Shown here: positions 36,798-44,562 of the stretch, piece after piece | Numbering within the stretch: the first letter of the stretch is position 1 | Layout: each line of letters starts with the position of its first letter | Source: JADKAV01 sp963733395 | Lineage (GTDB): Bacteria > Actinomycetota > Actinomycetes > S36-B12 > UBA10799 | NCBI GenBank assembly: GCA_963733395.1 | Contig: CAVTCZ010000002.1 | Span: 70,110 to 134,109 of the forward strand | Reading direction: 5' to 3' | Length of the DNA stretch: 64,000 nucleotides | The notes under the pieces: generated by a model | Told to the model about the DNA's origin: nothing | What the model saw: the letters and a program-made list of their open reading frames with translations, nothing else | Databases searched by the model: none | Program-made: the position numbers and the translations under genes

Positions 36798-37436
36798 ATG
36801 CACACGATCGTGGCCGATCATCCGCTGATCGCACAGAAGATCACCATGCTGCGCGATGCGAGCACCGACAGCCCGACGTTCCGCAGGCTGGCCGACGAGT
36901 TGGTCACGCTGCTGGCTTACGAGGCGACTCGCGGGATCAAGGTCGTGCCGATCGAGGTGCAGACGCCGCTGACCACAGCCGCCGGGGTCGCCATGGCCAG
37001 TCCGCCGCCGATCCTCATCCCGATCCTGCGAGCGGGCCTCGGCATGCTGGAGGGGATGGTCCGGCTGCTGCCCAGTGCGGAGGTCGGCTTCCTCGGGATG
37101 ATCCGCGATGAGCGGACCCTGAAGCCGACCATCTACGCCGACCGGATGCCGGCTGACATGACCGGCCGGCAGGTCTTCGTGGTCGACCCGATGCTTGCCA
37201 CCGGCGGCAGCCTCGGCGACGCGCTGCACGTCCTCTGGGGCCGCGGTGCCACCGACATCACCATCGTCACGCTGCTCGCGGCGCCGGAGGGGATCGCGCG
37301 TTTGGACGAGGAGACCGAGGGGATGGACGTGACGCTGGTGACCGCGGCCGTCGACGAGCGGCTCAACGAGCAGGGCTTCATCGTTCCGGGCCTCGGCGAC
37401 GCCGGCGACCGGTTGTTCGGCATCGTGAGTGCCTGA
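36798..37436 (+). CDS. upp: Uracil phosphoribosyltransferase
   Basis: 212 residues from ATG 36798. It matches Upp along its length: ILIPILRAGLGMLEGMVRLL, then VVDPMLATGGSLGDAL as the PRPP loop and the closing GLGDAGDRLFG. It salvages uracil to UMP. The next gene (tadA) starts 12 nt after the stop, and tadA overlaps the MFS gene, so all three are probably one transcript. Confidence 0.95.
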   Translation: MHTIVADHPLIAQKITMLRDASTDSPTFRRLADELVTLLAYEATRGIKVVPIEVQTPLTTAAGVAMASPPPILIPILRAGLGMLEGMVRLLPSAEVGFLGMIRDERTLKPTIYADRMPADMTGRQVFVVDPMLATGGSLGDALHVLWGRGATDITIVTLLAAPEGIARLDEETEGMDVTLVTAAVDERLNEQGFIVPGLGDAGDRLFGIVSA

Positions 37437-37448
37437 CGTGCGGCGCCG

Positions 37449-37892
37449 GTGACCCCCGACGACGCGGTGGGTCTGGCCCTGGACCTGGCCCGTGAGCCGG
37501 GTCTGGAGATGCCGGTGGCAGCCGTGGTGATCGGCCCGGACGACACCGTGCTGGGGACCGGGGTCAACCGGCGCGAGGCCGACCGGGATCCCACGGCCCA
37601 CGCCGAGATCCTGGCCCTGCGGGAGGCCGGCCGGGTCACCGGCGACTGGCGGCTGACCGGATGCACGTTGGCCGTGACCTTGGAGCCCTGCACCATGTGT
37701 GCCGGTGCCCTGGTGCTCGCCCGGGTGGATCGCTTGGTGTTCGGGGCGTTCGACGACAAAGCCGGCGCCGTCGGTGGGATCTGGGACGTGGTGCGCGACC
37801 CGCGGTTGAACCATCGCGTCGAGGTGGTCTCCGGGGTGCGGTCCGCGGAGTGCTCGAATCTTCTGTCCGACTTCTTCCGGGAGCGCCGATGA
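37449..37892 (+). CDS. tadA: tRNA-specific adenosine deaminase (TadA)
   Basis: 147 residues from GTG 37449. Zinc and proton-shuttle motif HAEILAL and the second zinc motif PCTMCAGALVLARV are intact, as in the tRNA-Arg A34-to-inosine deaminase. The length suits TadA rather than a guanine deaminase. It overlaps the MFS start by 4 nt (ATGA). The tadA-upp pairing is common in actinobacteria. Confidence 0.92.
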   Translation: MTPDDAVGLALDLAREPGLEMPVAAVVIGPDDTVLGTGVNRREADRDPTAHAEILALREAGRVTGDWRLTGCTLAVTLEPCTMCAGALVLARVDRLVFGAFDDKAGAVGGIWDVVRDPRLNHRVEVVSGVRSAECSNLLSDFFRERR

Positions 37893-39028
37893 ACATCAAC
37901 CGGGTCGCGGTCAGCACGGCCTTCTTCTGCCAGGGTTTCGCCTTCGCATCGCTGATCACCCGGATCCCGGCGATCCAGGACCGGTTCGGTTTCTCCGAGG
38001 GCGGGCTGGCGATGCTGCTGGCCGCGGTGCCGATCCTCGCGGGTGTCGGGAGCATCGTCGCGGGCCTGCTGGCCGTGCGGTTCCACAGCGCGGTGGTGTT
38101 GCGGGGGTGTGCCCTGATCGTCGGCGGCGGCCTGGTGGCGGTGGGTGCGGCCACGACCGCCGGGTCCTTCCCCGGGCTGCTGCTGGCGCTGGGTCTCATG
38201 GGATTCGGGCTCGGTTCGGTCGACGCGACCATGAACATGCAGGGCATCGGCGTGCAGGTGTTGCTCAAACACAGTGTGATGAACTCGTTCTACGCATGGT
38301 GGAGCCTGGCCACCATCCTGGGGGCCTTGGCTGCCTCGGTCGCCGCCGCGACCACGTTGTCGCTGCTGGCTTTCTTCGGGCTGGTGGCGGTGGTGCTGAT
38401 CCCGGTGGGGTTGGTCGCATCGACGCGGTTCGTGCACAACAAAGCCGCCGACGAGGCCGCCCCGGATCCGCTGGCTGCGTCCGCGGCGGTGCCCTGGCGA
38501 CCGCTGCTCGTGTTCGGCGTGGCGGTGGTGTGCGCGTTCATCATCGACTCGTCGGTGTCCAACTGGTCGGCGCTGGACCTGACCGACATCCTGGGGGCCA
38601 CCGAATCGGTCGCCGCGCTGGCCTACGCCGCCTACGCGCTGTTCATGCTGGTGGGCCGGGTGTTCGCCGATCGACTGGTGGGCCACCGCGGTGCGCAGTG
38701 GGTCATCACCGCAGGCGGGATGGTGGCCGCCGCCGGGCTGCTGGTGGTCGCCTTCGCGCCGACGGCCGGGATCGCCATCGCAGGTTTCGCCGTGATCGGC
38801 CTCGGGATCAGTCCCGTGCTCCCGATGGCGTTCGTCGCCGCGTCCCATCACGATCCCGGGAACACGGGTATCGCGGTGGCGCGGGTCAACGTGGCCAACT
38901 ACATCGGCTTCGTGATCGGGGCGCCGCTGGTCGGACTGATCGGGGAGTTCTCCAGCCTGCGGGTGGGGTTCGCGGTGCTCGTGGCGGCTGCAGTGGCCAT
39001 CTCGGTGACCGCGCGCTCGTTCGACTGA
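37889..39028 (+). CDS. Major facilitator superfamily transporter
   Basis: 379 residues with about 12 membrane helices. It belongs to the FucP/YbjJ-like branch, judged by FFCQGFAFASLITRIPAIQD and GFGLGSVDATMNMQGIGVQV in the N-terminal half and ISPVLPMAF in the second. YbjJ-type members are uncharacterised, so the cargo is unknown. It is translationally coupled to tadA. Confidence 0.82.
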   Translation: MNINRVAVSTAFFCQGFAFASLITRIPAIQDRFGFSEGGLAMLLAAVPILAGVGSIVAGLLAVRFHSAVVLRGCALIVGGGLVAVGAATTAGSFPGLLLALGLMGFGLGSVDATMNMQGIGVQVLLKHSVMNSFYAWWSLATILGALAASVAAATTLSLLAFFGLVAVVLIPVGLVASTRFVHNKAADEAAPDPLAASAAVPWRPLLVFGVAVVCAFIIDSSVSNWSALDLTDILGATESVAALAYAAYALFMLVGRVFADRLVGHRGAQWVITAGGMVAAAGLLVVAFAPTAGIAIAGFAVIGLGISPVLPMAFVAASHHDPGNTGIAVARVNVANYIGFVIGAPLVGLIGEFSSLRVGFAVLVAAAVAISVTARSFD

Positions 39029-39104
39029 CCTGACTCGGCATCCCCGCGTCGCATCGGCCGATCGTTGGTGGCCACCGCCGGCGGACCGGCGCTAATGTCG
39101 CCGC

Positions 39105-42100
39105 ATGTCCACCCGCACGACCCCGCTGCCATCCGGCCGGGCCGCCAGTTCGCTGGTAGCCGCGACGTTGCTCATCCTGGCTGCTCAACCTGCGACGGCG
39201 GCCGCCCCCGGCCGGACGATCCTCGACCACACGCTCGTGGCGGCACCGGTCAGCAAGGCGACGTCCAAGCCGCTCAAGGCGTCCAAGCGGTCGCTCGGTT
39301 CGATAGCGGCACCGGCTGACCAGGCGCTGCGCAAACGCGCCGCCGGGCCCGTCAAGGTGCGACTGGACCTGGCAAAGGGTGCCCGGCTGGCCGCGCTGCG
39401 CCTCAACGGCGTGGACGTCACCGATCGCGCAGTCGTGCGCGGCCGTACGGCTACGGCCCGCCTGGGCATCAGCGGTCCGCTCCGGCCCGGGGCCAATGGC
39501 CTGCTTGCGCGGTTCGTGCGCGACCGACGCCAGAGCTTCGACTCGAGCCGGTTCACGCTCACCCGCAATGCTTCCGGCCTCATCCGCCTCTCGTCCCCGG
39601 GCTCCGCGCGGCGCCCGGCCGGGCCCATCCCGATCCGGGTGCGTATGAAGCCGAAAGCCACGCTCACCGCTTGGCTGAACGATCGCCGGGTCACCGGACG
39701 CCTCAGCGTGTACAAGGACGGGACACGACGTGCCCGACTGGGCCCGAGTGCCGGCCTTGACTACGGGAAGAACACTGTCAGGGTCCGCGCTCTGATGCCC
39801 AACGGGCGCACGGAGCGGAACTCGTCGGTGGTGAGGGTGCGCAAGAACGGACCACTGGCCGACGCGGGGGCGGACCAGCGCACGGATACCCGTACGGCGA
39901 TCCGCCTCGACGGGCGCAAGTCGGTGCGCAAACCCGCGGCCCGTGATGTGAAGTACGCGTGGCGGCTCACCAGATCCCCCTACCAGGCCGCAGCCACCCT
40001 CACTGGGAAACGGACCGCCCGCCCGACCTTCGCGGCCACCACCCCGGGGACGTACGTGCTGGCGAACACCACCCGGTCGGGCGGGTCAGCCGCCACCGAC
40101 AAGGTCACGGTCAGCGTGTCGCCGTCGGCTTCGGTGCAGCCGGTCACCATGTCGGTACAGACCGGGTCGTCCGGCACCGCCGGACCGGGCATCGCCGTCG
40201 GCTCGGCGTTCTACCCCAGCGACGTCGCCGGCCCCGGGATGCAGCTGCTCGTGCTGGAACGGGCGACCTTGGCCCTCACGACGAACGAGTCGTACCCGCC
40301 CGGACAGATGCAGGCACTCAACCAGTTCCTGGTCAACTCGACGACGCAGGCGGACTCCTCCGAGTACCTGTACGTCCTGGCGGCACTGCCCGGCGGCTCC
40401 CCCGTGTCCTCGTCCGCGGACCTGAACCAACTGATCATCGCGGTGCAGTGGTTGGGATTCCAGCTCCCCGACCCGCAGAACCCGGATTCGGCCATCGACG
40501 CGAGCGAACCCTTCTACCTCGTGGGGATACCCGATCCGGTCAACAGCGACCAGGGCACCGCCTGGCACATGCAAGGCGCCCTCGACGGCGTTTTCATCCC
40601 GGACATCAACAACAACTGGACCTTCAACACCGGCGACTACCCGGCGTTCGACACCGGAGGCACGGGGATCACCCTCGGCGACACGTCTTGGCCGACTCCG
40701 TCCGGCAACGGTTTCCAGGTGGTTGTGGCCGATCCCGTCTCACTGGCGGGCTCCTCCTCGTTCTTCGCGGTTCCGGGGCAGATCCAGCAGTTCGCGCAGG
40801 CGATGCAACTAGCCGTGAACCAGGACCAGATCCTGGCGTTGCGCAGTGTCGGCACGCTGCCGGATCTCAGCCAGGCGGGCTCGCAGTCCGATGCCGGCTC
40901 TTTCGCCCAGGTGACCGCGAGCCTGCAGTCGCTCGGAGGATCGCCGAGCGTGTTCATGGGCCTCGGGCCGGGCGACGCCTACTCCTTCGTCGGCCCGACC
41001 CGGCCGGACTCGTTCCCCGCGGAGGGCAGCACCACCATCGGCGGTGACGGGAGCGTGACCGGGCTGCTGTCCCGGACCCCGCAGGGCGGCGACTACGCGC
41101 CCATGGCCGCCGACCCGACGGGGAACGCCGATTTCGCTCAGAACCTGTCGAGCATCGCACTGCAGCCGGCGGTGCCATGGCCGGCAAGCTCGTCACCGGG
41201 GCAGCAGGCGGCGTTGGCTTACCTGTCCCAGCAGATGGACCTGGGGTGCGATGTCAGCCCGTGTGATGTCCGCACCGAGTACGACAACCTCGACTACCAG
41301 ACGCAGTGGACCGGTCTGGTGAGCACGCTGAAGGGGATCTCGTACCCGTGCAGGACGAAGGGCGTGACCAAGTGCAAGAAGCCCGACTTCTCCAAGACCG
41401 AGTTCCGTCAGGTACAGGCTCAGTTGGCCAAGGAGTTCCCGCTGGTGGACGACGTGTGGTCATTGCTCGGCACGAATGGCACGATCACGCAGATCTACAC
41501 GCAGACGCAGGGTTCCTCGGTCAGCGCGCTGGGCCAGGCGGTGGATGCCGTCGACATGGCCGTTGCCCCGCCTGCCAACACCACCACCACCACCATCCTG
41601 TCGCTGGTCACCGACGTCATGTGGGCGACTTCACTGGTGGATGTCGAGGCCTTTGCGGCCTTCGCCACCGCAGCCGGCGTGCTCGCGGTCGGGGCGGCGA
41701 CCGGCGATGACCTGGCGAACCTGCCGTCGGGCAACCCCTACCAGGCCGTGGCCGACGCGGGGCCGGTGTTCACCAACGACATCGTCGACCATCTCAGCAG
41801 CACGATGCTGGGCGTGGGCCTGCTGGGCTCGTTCGTCGTGCAGGACTGGGGCCGGCTCAGCGCGGTAGGTTCCCAAGCCGCCGGTCCCTGGGGGATGAGT
41901 ACTCCGACGTTCGACGCGCTGTCCCAGGGTGCGGTCGCCGGCGCGGTCCAGAACATGTACTCCGCGCTGCTGCCGGTCGCCTACGACGCCTACTACTTCA
42001 CGCCGCCGCCGGGCACCGGCCAGACGATCGGGCAGTGTCAGCCCGCGTGGTGGAACGATGCGCTGCCCTGGAAGGGTGCGGCGGGCACCGCCAGCTACCT

Positions 42101-42371
42101 CAACCTGGTGGCACCGCCGGTCACCGGCGTCGAGCCGGACGCCGGACTCGACTGGTACGCACTGTGGGAGGTGGGCAAGAGCCCGACGTACTGGGCCGGT
42201 CCGACCGGCGGGCCTCCGCCGGGATCCCTCATGAACCCGCTGTACCAGCAGTTCTCCTTCGACTACCCGCAGAACGCTGGTCTGTACGCCCCGTGGTTCT
42301 GGGGCCGGACGTACCTGTCCGCGCAGTCACCGACACCCAAGAAGTTGGACTGCAAGTACCGCAGCGGGTGA
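39105..42371 (+). CDS. Large secreted protein of unknown function with a PKD-like domain
   Basis: 1088 residues. The signal peptide is near residues 10-35 (SLVAATLLILAAQPATAAAP). Roughly residues 80-245 form two Ig/beta-sandwich-like modules. A PKD/REJ-like module follows at about 245-345 (ADAGADQRTDTRTAIRLDGR; TTPGTYVLANT). The remaining 740 residues, rich in Gly, Pro, Ser and aromatic residues, match nothing I can name. The end is KKLDCKYRSG with no anchor. There is no catalytic motif I can support. It is convergent with a secreted RCC1 protein, only 1 nt between stops. Confidence 0.7.
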   Translation: MSTRTTPLPSGRAASSLVAATLLILAAQPATAAAPGRTILDHTLVAAPVSKATSKPLKASKRSLGSIAAPADQALRKRAAGPVKVRLDLAKGARLAALRLNGVDVTDRAVVRGRTATARLGISGPLRPGANGLLARFVRDRRQSFDSSRFTLTRNASGLIRLSSPGSARRPAGPIPIRVRMKPKATLTAWLNDRRVTGRLSVYKDGTRRARLGPSAGLDYGKNTVRVRALMPNGRTERNSSVVRVRKNGPLADAGADQRTDTRTAIRLDGRKSVRKPAARDVKYAWRLTRSPYQAAATLTGKRTARPTFAATTPGTYVLANTTRSGGSAATDKVTVSVSPSASVQPVTMSVQTGSSGTAGPGIAVGSAFYPSDVAGPGMQLLVLERATLALTTNESYPPGQMQALNQFLVNSTTQADSSEYLYVLAALPGGSPVSSSADLNQLIIAVQWLGFQLPDPQNPDSAIDASEPFYLVGIPDPVNSDQGTAWHMQGALDGVFIPDINNNWTFNTGDYPAFDTGGTGITLGDTSWPTPSGNGFQVVVADPVSLAGSSSFFAVPGQIQQFAQAMQLAVNQDQILALRSVGTLPDLSQAGSQSDAGSFAQVTASLQSLGGSPSVFMGLGPGDAYSFVGPTRPDSFPAEGSTTIGGDGSVTGLLSRTPQGGDYAPMAADPTGNADFAQNLSSIALQPAVPWPASSSPGQQAALAYLSQQMDLGCDVSPCDVRTEYDNLDYQTQWTGLVSTLKGISYPCRTKGVTKCKKPDFSKTEFRQVQAQLAKEFPLVDDVWSLLGTNGTITQIYTQTQGSSVSALGQAVDAVDMAVAPPANTTTTTILSLVTDVMWATSLVDVEAFAAFATAAGVLAVGAATGDDLANLPSGNPYQAVADAGPVFTNDIVDHLSSTMLGVGLLGSFVVQDWGRLSAVGSQAAGPWGMSTPTFDALSQGAVAGAVQNMYSALLPVAYDAYYFTPPPGTGQTIGQCQPAWWNDALPWKGAAGTASYLNLVAPPVTGVEPDAGLDWYALWEVGKSPTYWAGPTGGPPPGSLMNPLYQQFSFDYPQNAGLYAPWFWGRTYLSAQSPTPKKLDCKYRSG

Positions 42372-42372
42372 C

Positions 42373-43935
42373 TCACGGCTTCAGGAAAGTGTGGCCGCCC
42401 ACGACCGCTGCCGGTCCGAACTGGTCCTGTTTGACGTCCTCGCCGAGCCCGAGCCGCCCTTGGTAGTACCAGCCCCAGGACCACGCGCCGCCGTTGCTGT
42501 CGATGGCGCAGGAGTGGTGACCGCCGGCGGTGATGGTGGCGAAGGTGCGATCCCCGGCCACCGCCATCGGTTCGAGGGTGTCCGCGCCGCCGGTGTCGCC
42601 GTCACCGAGCTGTCCGTTCTGGTTCTCGCCCCAGCACCACGCCTTGCCGGCGGTGTCCGCGGCGCATACGTGGTAGCCCCCGGCGGCGAGCGTGGCGAAC
42701 GTGTGCCCGCCGGCCACCGCGACCGGTTCGTTGCGCACGGTGGCCGGGGTGACGGTCCCCGTCAGGGCGCTGCCGCCCGTCTGGACGAAGGTGTCCTGGC
42801 CCCAGCACCACGCTGCGCCTTTGGGGTCCAGCGCACATGTGCGGTCCCAACCGGCGCTGATCGTCGCGAAGGTGTGGCCCCCGGCCACGGCCACCGGTTC
42901 GTACTTCGGGGCGTGTCCGGCGTCGCCGTTGCCGAGCTGACCGGTGGCGTTGTTCCCCCAGCACCATGCCTGATCGGCCGTGTCCACCGCGCACGTGGTC
43001 GCCCAGCCGGCGGAGATGGTTGCGAACGTGTGGTTGCCGGCTACCGGCACGGGGGCGTACTTGTCGGACTGATCGGCGTCGCCGTCACCGAGTTGGCCGT
43101 ACTCGTCCTTGCCCCAGCACCAGGCGCTGCCGGTCGCGTCCAGGGCGCAGGTGTACTGTCCGCCGGACGTGATGGCCTTGAAGGCGTGCCCGCCGGCCAC
43201 CATCAGCGGCTGGTAGCTGGTGAAGGTGGTGGGGTTGTTGTCGCCCAACTGGCCCGCGTTGTCGTCACCCCAGCACCACGCGATCTGGTTGCCCGTCAGG
43301 GCGCAGGTGTGGAACCCGCCGGCGGCGATCGTCGACACGGTGAGGGATCCGGTCACCTGCACCGGTTCCCACTTGTCCGTGCCGGTGGTGTCACCGTCAC
43401 CCAATTGCCCGAGTAGGCCGTCACCCCAGCACCACGGCCGGCCGAGGTTGTCAATTGCGCACGTGTGGTCGCGACCCGCACTGATCGTGACGGGTTTGAT
43501 GGCCGGGCGGGTTCCGGGGTCCGGTCCAGGCGGCACCGGGACCGTCGTGTTGGCGTACCGCACGAAGACCTTGCCGCCCTTCTTCTTGGTGACACGCACC
43601 GATGTCGGGGCGATTGTGGCCTTCCAGGTGTCACCTGTGATCTTCAGCGAACGTGCGGTGACCTGGTAGCGACCTGGAGTCAGCCGCTTCAACGTCCAGG
43701 AGGAAGCCACTCGGGACTTCCGCTTGAACTTGTGCGGGCCGGTGACCTTCAGCGGCGCCTTGGTCCCCTTCGGAAGGCCTTTGACCGCGATCTGCAGGGT
43801 CCGACCCTTCAGCGGGCGCTGCGCCACCTGGGCGGCAACCGCATCCGGTGCCGTGGCAGCCGTCGGCGGTACCGCGCCCATCATCGAGCACGCGAGCGCT
43901 GCGGCGAGGATGAAACCAGTTCTCACCACCATCAC
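42373..43935 (-). CDS. Secreted RCC1-repeat protein (seven repeats)
   Basis: 520 residues. Signal peptide MVVRTGFILAAALACSMMGA; then a beta-sandwich module (KGRTLQIAVKGLPKG and on) and a Pro-rich linker. Seven RCC1/BLIP-II-like repeats follow from about residue 150, each near 52 residues and of the form AGxxHTCALDxxGxAWCWGx then GQLGDGD. Together they would close a seven-bladed propeller. The last repeat has WSWG in place of WCWG. Each blade usually has two Cys (TCA and WCWG), likely disulfides outside the cell. The binding partner is unknown. Confidence 0.85.
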   Translation of the reverse strand: MMVVRTGFILAAALACSMMGAVPPTAATAPDAVAAQVAQRPLKGRTLQIAVKGLPKGTKAPLKVTGPHKFKRKSRVASSWTLKRLTPGRYQVTARSLKITGDTWKATIAPTSVRVTKKKGGKVFVRYANTTVPVPPGPDPGTRPAIKPVTISAGRDHTCAIDNLGRPWCWGDGLLGQLGDGDTTGTDKWEPVQVTGSLTVSTIAAGGFHTCALTGNQIAWCWGDDNAGQLGDNNPTTFTSYQPLMVAGGHAFKAITSGGQYTCALDATGSAWCWGKDEYGQLGDGDADQSDKYAPVPVAGNHTFATISAGWATTCAVDTADQAWCWGNNATGQLGNGDAGHAPKYEPVAVAGGHTFATISAGWDRTCALDPKGAAWCWGQDTFVQTGGSALTGTVTPATVRNEPVAVAGGHTFATLAAGGYHVCAADTAGKAWCWGENQNGQLGDGDTGGADTLEPMAVAGDRTFATITAGGHHSCAIDSNGGAWSWGWYYQGRLGLGEDVKQDQFGPAAVVGGHTFLKP

Positions 43936-44079
43936 CCCCCCGGGAAAGGTGGAACGTCCACATCCAGTGTCGCACCGCGTGCCGGCGGGCGCCAGCGCCT
44001 CGGCCGGTTACGGGGTTCCGGCACTTGCGGATTCGGGCGGTCTGTCGCAGGCTGATGGCTTGGCGTAAGGAGTTGCCCG

Positions 44080-44277
44080 ATGGTTGCCCTCATGATCTTC
44101 CTGGCGGTCTACGCCACCGTGTGCACCTGGTTCTTCATCGCCCTGCTGCGCTGGTCCCGCGGTTCCATGCAGCCGTGCGCGTGCGGCGGTTCGATGGGGT
44201 CCGCCCGCGTGGGTTTCGTGCACGGCGCGAAGATGTGCTACCCGTTCGCCGAGTCGCTCAGCGCCCGTTCGGCCTGA
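44080..44277 (+). CDS. Small single-pass membrane protein
   Basis: 65 residues. AAGGAG is 8 nt before the ATG, which makes a real gene likely. One N-terminal helix (MVALMIFLAVYATVCTWFFI) is followed by a short Cys- and Gly-containing tail (MQPCACGGSMGSARV). I do not recognise the family. Its 3' end overlaps the convergent fragment at 44238-44546 by 40 nt. Confidence 0.5.
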   Translation: MVALMIFLAVYATVCTWFFIALLRWSRGSMQPCACGGSMGSARVGFVHGAKMCYPFAESLSARSA

Positions 44278-44546
44278 GGCCCCGGCAGCCCAATCGTGCT
44301 GCGGGTACCGTCGGTGTCCACGCCGAGTCCATGCAGGTCGTGCACATCGGTGGTCCAGCTGTCGTAGGTCCGCACGTAGTACACGCGGTTGTCGTGGTCG
44401 CGTGCCACATACCACTGCGTGTAGTCCCCGGACGCGGCCATGAAACGCGGCACCGAGCACAGATCCAGACTGTGGAACGCCTGGTTGACGGCATCGCGGG
44501 CACTGTGCGTGTCGAGGGCCGTCTGGGTCAGCACGGTTGCCCGCAC
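44238..44546 (-). pseudogene. C-terminal fragment of a linear amide C-N hydrolase (choloylglycine hydrolase family)
   Basis: 102 residues. The block HSLDLCSVPRFMAASGDYTQ, then WYVARDHDNRVYYVRTYDSW, resembles the C-terminal beta-strands of penicillin V acylase / bile salt hydrolase-type Ntn enzymes. The N-terminal catalytic Cys and about 200 residues that should precede it are absent: only 16 nt separate it from the stop of the GH3 gene. It is therefore probably a remnant. The match is by eye and moderate. Confidence 0.45.
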
Positions 44547-44562
44547 GAACCGGCTCGTGACG

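Noticed and set aside
44080..44277. Reading the small ORF as a shadow of the fragment on the other strand
   Set aside because: It has a good Shine-Dalgarno, a clear membrane helix and overlaps the opposite fragment by only 40 nt, so it was kept as a possible gene.
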